Positions 58,884 through 64,000 of a DNA stretch of 64,000 nucleotides are shown piece after piece; within the stretch, counting starts at the first letter, position 1; every line of letters starts with the position of its first letter. The notes under the pieces were generated by a model that was not told the origin of the DNA, ran no database searches, and saw nothing but the letters and a program-made list of their open reading frames with translations. The stretch lies in NCBI GenBank assembly GCA_018806985.1, contig JADANN010000408.1:186001-250000 (forward strand), given 5' to 3'. Source of the stretch: Angiostrongylus vasorum (lineage: Eukaryota; Nematoda; Chromadorea; Rhabditida; Metastrongylidae). A program made the position numbers and the translations under genes.

Positions 58884-59516
58884 TTACGAACATGTCCGCC
58901 CAACGGTAGGTGGTCGTCCTAAGGGACGCTTGCATTCTCTTGGAGTCCACACTACTGTTCTTTTCGTCCATCTGTCGGTTGTACTTCTCATTATGTGACT
59001 GGCCCATCTATGTTTCGCTATCGATGTATAACCTTCTGGATCTCGAAGATGTGACAGATTTCGAAGGTCAGAGCTTCGCATTCCGGGTAGATATTGAGAG
59101 TGCCGGTTATATTTCAGAATACATTGCCCAAGCCCTTTGTGAGTAGCGCGAAGCATTCTTGACGTAGTTGAAGTATCAACCCACGTCTCCGCAGCATAAC
59201 AGAGCGCTGGGAGAACTGTAGAATCGAAAAGATGAGCGCGGATTTTCGGGTCCTTCAATTGGTCGGTGGCTTCTTCGATAGGCCCGAATGCGGCCCAAGC
59301 TGCTCTCCTTCTTCCGTCTATTTCCTTCTTCATGTTGTTTTCCATGTTCACTGATCGCGCAAGATATACGTACGAGGTGGTCTCTGCAATGAAAGAGCCA
59401 TCCATTTCAATTTTTTTCGCCTTTCGCACCATGGGTTTTCCATGAACTGGGTCTTCTTTCGATTTATGCCAAATCCGATCTTTTTTCCCCGCTTCGTTGA
59501 GCTTATTGATCACCAT
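58884..59516 (-). pseudogene. RTE C-terminal domain fragment
   Basis: 210 open codons beginning at VINKLNEAGKK, immediately after the deleted catalytic box, and covering the thumb and C-terminal region (EIDGRRRAAWAAFGPIEEAT, RSSDLRNLSHLRDPEGYTSI). A frameshift after RPPTVG separates it from the remaining C-terminal coding sequence (ARERNEW) nearer 58760. Confidence 0.85.
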
Positions 59517-59595
59517 CTCTGCTTCTCTAGTACTTCGTTTGATAGGAATTTTCCATCAATACGTATGCCTTTCTCATCCCAATCGAGTGACTTCA

Positions 59596-60150
59596 TTATC
59601 CACTGCAGTGCGGCACTGAACAGCCTTGGCGATACTGTGTCGCCCTGTCGAACCCCCTTTTCCTTTCGGTATGGTAAGAGGTCGATGGAAAAGCTGTATT
59701 TTCGTAGTGCAGTTCCGATAACAGTCGCAGAGTTCTTATGTAGGACGGGTCCACTCCTTGGTCGACGAGCGCTGATAGGATTGCATTCGTTTTGACACTG
59801 TCAAACGCTTTTTCATAGTGACAGAGGTTAGGACTAGGGGCAAGTGGTATTCCCGGCAAACTTCGATGACCCTGGGGACATGGTTTGGATGAGGTCCATG
59901 CAGCAAAAATCCTTTCCGAAATCCTCCTTGCTCGACTGGTTGCGCCTCATCCAAAGTCCTTGATATGCACGAGAGGATAATGTTCGTGTAGAGCTTGTAG
60001 AATACACTCAACAAGCATATGGGACGATAGTTACGAAGATTGGGATTTTTTCCTTTTGAAGGTAGGCTGTCATATGATTTGCGAGAACTACATGTAAATT
60101 GTGGCCTCCAGCTCTAAGGAAATCGGCGGTGACATTGTCTGGTCCTGGAG
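59596..60150 (-). pseudogene. RTE reverse transcriptase core, frameshifted
   Basis: Two overlapping frames (59736-60014 and 59596-59859) carry successive RT motifs. A deletion between KEKIP and NLRNYRPI removes the segment with the usual conserved Lys-Lys-Gly, and a frame change falls just after LPLVLTSV. The YEKAFDSV block (RT motif A) is intact apart from surrounding shifts. Confidence 0.85.
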
Positions 60151-60169
60151 CTGCCCCTTTTCATGCTTT

Positions 60170-60649
60170 CTATCGCAACTCGAATCTCCGGCGGAAGAAT
60201 TCCGGGTGGTTTTTCTCCAGCGGGGATATTAGGGTTCGGGACGGGGATTGTGGAACGAAAAGGTTGGTGTAGAACGTTTTCGCTCTTAATTCCATATCAT
60301 GACGGGAACATTTGATGATCCTATCTTCGTTCATCAGGGCTGACAGCGGAACATTATAATCACACAAGTCCTGACAGCATTTTTTCAGACTGCTTCTTTT
60401 CTCTGCTGCTTCCAGTAGTTTCTTCTGCTTGTGCCGTTGTAGATCTTCCTGCAAAGCTATTCTGCAGCTGACATTTATTACTAGCCATGTCAAGCGTGTT
60501 GCAGTAGGATCAAGCTTCAGTTTCCTTCTCGTTTCGAGCAACTCCTTAGTAGTGACGGAGATGCGATCCGATCTTCTTGCTTGAGGAACTGGGGTGAATT
60601 CGGCACAGCTTTTTAGTCCTTCGACAAGCAGTTCGGAACCCAGAAACAC
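60170..60649 (-). pseudogene. RTE ORF fragment: linker region before the RT domain
   Basis: 159 open codons corresponding to the helical region between the endonuclease and RT domains (VPQARRSDRISVTTKELLET, LKKCCQDLCDYNVPLSALMN). The first residues (MFLGSE) derive from sequence resembling the 5' head of SINE family A rather than from the RTE protein, which locates the 5' truncation junction near 60630-60640. Confidence 0.8.
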
Positions 60650-60665
60650 CTTATTGGGATGAAAT

Positions 60666-60766
60666 GCTGAACATTTATAACTCAGTTGCTTATTTTGTTG
60701 AGTTACTGACTAAAAACTTTTAAAAAAGATTTCTACAAAGGAACTATCTTCTATTGTTATCTTCAG
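60666..60766. other. Short spacer between the RTE copy and the first candidate GT92-side exon
   Basis: AT-rich sequence ending in a pyrimidine-rich run and the acceptor CTTCAG (60761-60766). Confidence 0.4.
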
Positions 60767-61008
60767 TTGTTAAGTTTCTGACGTTACAGTGTCTCATGCC
60801 ATTGTTCAACGAATACATCGAGGAAAACGCGCTGCAAGTGATATATGCTCATGGTCTGGACATATTGCAGAATGTGAGCTGGACGAGAACACATCAAAGG
60901 AGTTCCGGTAAAGCTTTGCTCGATACGCACCACGATAACAGAATATTTGTCCGTAACTCATACTCTCTTGCATATGTCCATAATACCGTAGGAGAGACTC
61001 TTTCTCAA
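60767..61008 (+). CDS. Candidate upstream exon of the GT92 gene
   Basis: An acceptor TATCTTCAG is followed by an open frame encoding ENALQVIYAHGLDILQNVSW and later NRIFVRNSYSLAYVHNTVGE, ending at TAA 61009-61011 unless it is spliced out at an internal donor (GTAAAG near 60908 or GTAGGA near 60989). Same strand and just upstream of the recognised GT92 exons, and the position fits the poorly conserved N-terminal region of that family. I cannot prove it belongs to the gene. Confidence 0.4.
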
Positions 61009-61122
61009 TAAATGAAATGATGCCATATCCAGGGTTGATAGAAATTATTTGAAGTGATTATATTTAGTCGCGATACAATTCACTGTGATTTATATAATAT
61101 ATCTTACCATTTGTTTACACAG

Positions 61123-61193
61123 GAACTTTACAGCATTGGAACAACACCAGATGCTGAGGATGCTATGAAAATCAGTATGGACCCTGCTATTCG
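61123..61193 (+). CDS. Candidate small exon upstream of the GT92 core
   Basis: An acceptor TTTACACAG (ending 61122) and a donor GTAACT (61194-61199) bracket 71 bases encoding ELYSIGTTPDAEDAMKISMD plus PAIR. The splice signals are good and the peptide plausible, but no motif ties it to GT92 by itself. Confidence 0.4.
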
Positions 61194-61373
61194 GTAACTA
61201 CTTATCTTGCCATAGCGCTATCCAGCCCAAGTTCATGCTTTACGTAGATTTAACATATAAATTTCACCGGTTCGTGGCAAAGGCACTAGAGACAGAGAAA
61301 AGATGTTGCACATGCGCTACAGTCTGTACCTTATCCGAAGAGCAATCATTCAGAAAGAAAGAACCTTACTTAG

Positions 61374-61560
61374 AGGTACTTCAGCGAGCCCCGTCACGAC
61401 CTTGTCGTCTGCATGGCTGCAATGTACATCTACACTGACTGGCAAACGCTTTTAGTCGGCATTGAAACATGGCTCGCTCTTGGCGCAACGAAAATCGTAG
61501 TACCAATCCAGTCAGCTTCCGTTTCATGCCACAGGATCTTGAAAGAATATGAGAGGAGAG
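61374..61560 (+). CDS. GT92 exon A
   Basis: Acceptor TTACTTAG (to 61373) and donor GTAAGA (61561). It encodes RYFSEPRHDLVVCMAAMYIY through ATKIVVPIQSASVSCHRILK to EYERR plus one base of the next codon. In the same frame a stop (the TAG of the acceptor) lies directly upstream, supporting this exon start. Confidence 0.88.
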
Positions 61561-63591
61561 GTAAGATCTGGCAGTATATCAGTACCAATACGATAGCTGT
61601 CCCACTACTTGAATACAAAATCAGCTCAACTTCATGAATTAAAAGACACCACATACGGCATGCAGCCGTTTTGTCGCCTACTAGTGCCATTATCCGCAGA
61701 GGCTGTAGTGCCTCAGGTGCACCGTGAATTCAGCAACTATTGTAATTCGGTATAAACTTGCAACTTATAACCCATGCAAACTACAGATACAACTGATTAA
61801 CCGTCAGCAATAAACAAACCCGATAGTTTTGTTGAGTGGTGTCTCCAGAGAAAAGTTGCCACATTCTCTCCACCGTTCTCATTTCTTCTTATTTCCCACC
61901 GATCTGAGATTTCTCTCATGAAAGGAATTTGTACGAAAAGATATTACCTATAACAATGAAAGTAGCTGTGAAATTTTATTTGGAAGAGAATATTTGCCAA
62001 AAATCACTGCGTAAAACCAACTTTCAGGTTTGGTGATAATACGAACATGGCCAAAGTGGCCTATTCTCTCCGACTCGAATCCGAATGGTCTCGTACTCAG
62101 CAGAGGTCAGCGTGGTAAAATTTCAGTGACCTATGGACTATTATTTAGCAAGAATTCTGTAAAATAATGAAAAAAAAATCAATCAAACAGAAGAGTTTTA
62201 CAACTACTCAAAGAAAATCCCTGTTTCTATCAGTGAGTTGTATTAATGAAAAATGATTGTTCACGAAGATTTCGAAACCATTTTACTATGTAATTTGTTG
62301 AGTGATTTAGCTGTGCTATATTGTTTATGGCATGTGAAGCACAGTGATTAAAGGTGGTCTGCAAAACGCATCGTCGCTGGTTCGACCAGAGCTTCGAGCA
62401 GAGCAAGCCCTCCATCCACCTTCATCTGGAGTCGAGTGATATAAGACTGTCTTGGGGGGGAATAGAAACACACCTTAATGCATTAGTAGTCTTGTAGAGG
62501 TCATTGTAAAGGTCAAAAATGCATTCAGTCATCTCTAGGATGCTTAACGAAGTTCAAGGCATGGTACAGAGGTAAACAAAGGATAAAAGCTAAAGCTTTC
62601 GGCGTTGATCAATCTCTGAGAGGTGCAACATGCATTCGACTTCATTAAGCATTGTTAGTGGTGATTGAAATCATATCTGACCTTTACAATGACTCGCAGC
62701 CAATGTATCGAGTCAGTGTTGCTACCCTCCCTGAGAAGCCTGGTACCAATTTGTCGACCCCCGGAGGGATGGAAGGCTTGGTGAACTTGTGGCGACGGGA
62801 TCGATCCTATGTGCATTACAGAACGCCTATGATCAGTGCGCTATACGCGCCATTTGGTATAGCGGTATACTAAGGTAGAGATCAATATCGGATGCTTTGT
62901 CATCTTTGTCGTTTATGTGGTGTTTATACGATTATTCAGATAAGATGTAAAAGTTTAGAATCTCCGAATGTATCACATTTCTACTGCCAGGTATTGAAGA
63001 ATCACATGTGAATTGTCTATTCTTTGCTAAACCGTGGGCAAATATGATCGCCTTCTCTGATATCGACGATATCCTCCTTCCAACAGAACCAATGGATGTT
63101 GAAGCTGGAATAAATATAAAAAATACTGAAGGTAAACCTTTGTCAACTGAGATGTGTGCAGGTCGTTCCATTTACGAAAAAAATGGCTGTTTATATTTAG
63201 TTATATTGTATTGCTGTTTGAATTTTAACTATTTGGAAAACAAGAAAGGTGCTTCCATGACGTGATACATTTACTAATGCTGGTGCTTTAATAAGCAAAC
63301 GAAATGCCAGCAAACACTTACAGGATCTTTTCGCGGAACATCCGCAAGCCGGATCATTGTTGTTCGAGCACCGTGATGTTCAATTTCAACTGCCCGTACA
63401 GCAGGTACACGTATAGTCCTGCACAGAGAGTTTTCCCGAAAAAAAAGCAAAATCAAGTGGAAATCGTTTTGCTTTTGTTTAGGAATCATTGACAACAATT
63501 TCCAACTTTAATTTCGATTTCCTTATGGACTCGAAGTATAAGATGAATTGTAACGTATGGAGAATGAAAACGAGAGTGGTGGTTAATGCCA
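61374..63591 (+). CDS. Glycosyltransferase family 92 (DUF23) gene, partial; five exons recognised
   Basis: The spliced exons reproduce the GT92 core: RYFSEPRHDLVVCMAAMYIY, TDWQTLLVGIETWLALGATK, YERRGLVIIRTWPKWPILSD, SNPNGLVLSRGIEESHVNCL, FFAKPWANMIAFSDIDDILL, EHPQAGSLLFEHRDVQFQLP, then NFNFDFLMDSKYKMNCNVWR and MKTRVVVNAS. SDIDD is the candidate metal/nucleotide-sugar DxD motif. C. elegans GALT-1, a GT92 member, galactosylates core fucose on N-glycans; family members are type II Golgi membrane enzymes, so by inference this makes surface or secreted glycans. The N-terminal anchor is not resolved and the C-terminal exons are not found before the window ends. The junction between the third and fourth exons is off by one base with canonical splicing, so the locus may be a recent pseudogene. 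Substrate unknown. Confidence 0.88.
61561..62027 (+). other. GT92 intron A-B
   Basis: GTAAGA...CTTTCAG intron of 467 bp. Reading through it would add KIWQYISTN and no family match, confirming splicing. No repeat was identified inside. Confidence 0.75.
62028..62105 (+). CDS. GT92 exon B
   Basis: A 78-bp phase-1 exon with acceptor ACTTTCAG and donor GTCAGC. It encodes (G)LVIIRTWPKWPILSDSNPN and GLVLSR, a highly conserved block of nematode GT92 proteins. Confidence 0.9.
62328..62573 (+). repeat. SINE family B inside the GT92 intron, sense copy
   Basis: A-box-like GAAGCACAGTGATT (about 62336-62349), B box GGTTCGACC (62379-62388 region), then CCCTCCATCCACCTTCATCT, TCATTGTAAAGGTCAAAAAT and GATGCTTAACGAAGTTCAAG. 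It is an older copy with the usual family order. Confidence 0.75.
62590..62860 (-). repeat. SINE family B inside the GT92 intron, antisense copy
   Basis: On the minus strand: A box GTATAGCGCACTGATC (complement of about 62833-62848), B box GGATCGATCC (complement of 62798-62807), the complement of CTGAGAAGCCTGGTACCAAT, TGACCTTTACAATGACTCGC and the AGCTTTCGGCGTTGATCAAT end. It lies tail to tail with the sense copy, 16 bp apart. Confidence 0.85.
62991..63131 (+). CDS. GT92 exon C with the DxD motif
   Basis: Acceptor CTACTGCCAG (to 62990) and donor GTAAAC (63132). It encodes (G)IEESHVNCLFFAKPWANM, IAFSDIDDILLPTEPMDVEA, GINIKNTE plus one extra G. SDIDD is the catalytic candidate. With this donor the exon leaves one base of a codon, which does not fit the next exon. 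Confidence 0.85.
63132..63323 (+). other. GT92 intron C-D
   Basis: 192 bp, GTAAAC...TTACAG. Its ends determine the one-base frame problem. Moving either boundary by one base restores the frame but breaks GT or AG. Confidence 0.6.
63324..63404 (+). CDS. GT92 exon D
   Basis: 81 bp, exactly 27 codons when read from GAT: DLFAEHPQAGSLLFEHRDVQ, FQLPVQQ, matching the conserved HPQAGSLLFEHR block. Acceptor CTTACAG (to 63323) and donor GTACAC (63405). In this frame it joins exon E in phase. Confidence 0.87.
63483..63591 (+). CDS. GT92 exon E
   Basis: Acceptor TTTTGTTTAG (to 63482) and consensus donor GTAAGT (63592). It encodes ESLTTISNFNFDFLMDSKYK, MNCNVWRMKTRVVVNA plus one base. The CNVW.MKTRVVVNAS block is characteristic of the family's C-terminal half. 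Confidence 0.87.
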
Positions 63592-63859
63592 GTAAGTTTC
63601 AAAGATGTTACCAGAATACTACTTCAACGGCCCGTCTTGTTTCTACGGTTCACGAAAAGTCGTGCGAGCTCCAGCAGAGTTTCCACTCAACTGCTTTTAG
63701 CCATAAGCTTTTTTCCTTTGAGCCCAGAGATAGCTAGCTTTCTTCTCATAACCTTAGAAAAGGAAGTTAGAGGTCTGCAGATAGGTGGAGGACTCGCCTT
63801 CTTGCGAAGAGATGGCTACCTGTTTGATAACTGATCCGTAGAATTGAGTTACTCCTGGC
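63592..63859 (+). other. Probable GT92 intron, following exon not resolved
   Basis: Opens with GTAAGT. A plausible peptide TARLVSTVHEKSCELQQ lies at 63629-63680 in the frame that reads straight through, but I do not recognise it as the next GT92 block, and no clean acceptor precedes it. Confidence 0.4.
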
Positions 63860-63990
63860 TAGATTTCTGGATTGAACTGGTTCTCAGCATGGCAGCATCT
63901 GCTGGTGGACGAATGAACTCAACATCGTAGTTTGACACCCTCTTGGGAACACCACATCCAACCAACGATGAAGCTGCGGTAAGCAAAGGG
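63860..63990 (-). repeat. SINE-like element, family A, old 5' fragment at the right edge
   Basis: It aligns on the minus strand with the head third of family A: counterparts of TTCTCAGCTTGGGAG, CTGCTGGGGGGACGAAT, ACATCGAAGTCCGACACCC, GGAACACCTCCCAGCC and ACGATGAGGCGGTGAACC, all diverged. Confidence 0.6.
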
Positions 63991-64000
63991 GGAGAAGAAG

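Larger units (their letters stand above)
58690..60665 (-). mobile_element. Degenerate RTE-clade non-LTR retrotransposon, 5' truncated, catalytic box lost
   Basis: Minus-strand frames encode, in order: the region between endonuclease and reverse transcriptase (60170-60649; ...EDLQRHKQKKLLEAAEKRSS...), RT motifs PGPD and NYRPICLLSVFYKLYTNII (around 60000-60150), EQGGFRKGF, YEKAFDSVKTNAILSALVDQ (59770-59820), GVRQGDTVSPRLF (about 59620-59660), and a C-terminal domain (58884-59516) with HLFDSTVLPALCYAAETW and KHRWASHIMR, ending ARERNEW near 58760. The upstream apurinic-type endonuclease expected of this clade is missing. At least three frameshifts occur. The F/YADD motif that should follow GKFLSN is deleted. 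The 3' end (58690-58735) carries the same tail as family A. Such proteins are abundant in hookworm genomes; this copy cannot be active. Confidence 0.93.
62106..62990 (+). other. GT92 intron B-C carrying two SINEs
   Basis: An 885-bp intron (GTCAGC...CTGCCAG). Most of its right two-thirds is two family B SINE copies in opposite orientation, at 62328-62573 and 62590-62860. Confidence 0.8.

Noticed and set aside
58690..60665. Active retrotransposon encoding a working reverse transcriptase
   Set aside because: It is 5' truncated, has several frameshifts and an internal deletion, and the catalytic FADD box is absent.

Overview
The window looks like gene-poor, repeat-rich chromosomal DNA of a parasitic nematode, most likely a strongylid (clade V, hookworm-like such as Necator or Ancylostoma). 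This rests on split coding exons with GT..AG introns, a nematode-type glycosyltransferase family 92 gene, a degenerate RTE-clade LINE whose protein resembles copies abundant in hookworm genomes, and many tRNA-derived SINE-like repeats. There is no sign of bacterial genes, operons, CRISPR arrays or an origin. The species call is inference.

Genes. The left edge (1-114, +) holds what looks like the last coding exon of a gene that continues outside the window. The right end (about 60.8-63.6 kb, +) holds the one gene I can name: a GT92 (DUF23) glycosyltransferase. Five exons are recognisable by protein motifs and splice sites (61374-61560, 62028-62105, 62991-63131, 63324-63404, 63483-63591). Its N-terminus is unresolved and its C-terminus is not found before the window ends. 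Joining two of these exons with canonical splice sites shifts the frame by one base. Between the two ends I can only offer isolated exon-like segments: minus-strand candidates at 8607-8733, 21995-22235 and 34220-34311, and plus-strand candidates at about 13458-13662, 20916-21140 and 38366-38521. The 34220 and 21995 exons have compatible phase and may belong to one long-intron gene.

Repeats dominate. Family A is a LINE-dependent SINE-like element of about 375 bp. Nine clear copies and five eroded ones are present, most clear copies with 7-14 bp target-site duplications, and its 3' end matches that of the RTE element at 58.69-60.66 kb. That RTE copy is 5' truncated, frameshifted and lacks the catalytic FADD box. 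Family B (tRNA-derived, about 270 bp, A box TGGCGCAGTGG, B box GGTTCGATCC-like) has at least 11 copies, two of them inverted inside a GT92 intron. Family C (three copies) and family D (nine copies, five clustered at 57.5-58.6 kb beside the RTE) also have tRNA-like heads. A MITE family with long terminal inverted repeats (34808-35023 and 47669-47820) carries a core motif seen alone at several other places. Microsatellites (AC, AT, GA, GAT) and purine-rich tracts fill other stretches.

Large intervals hold nothing I can support beyond short chance ORFs. They are listed so that the absence is explicit. No single undescribed biological system is evident. The most interesting signals are the RTE/SINE partnership with its rearranged copies, the frame slip in the GT92 gene, and the inverted SINE pair inside it.
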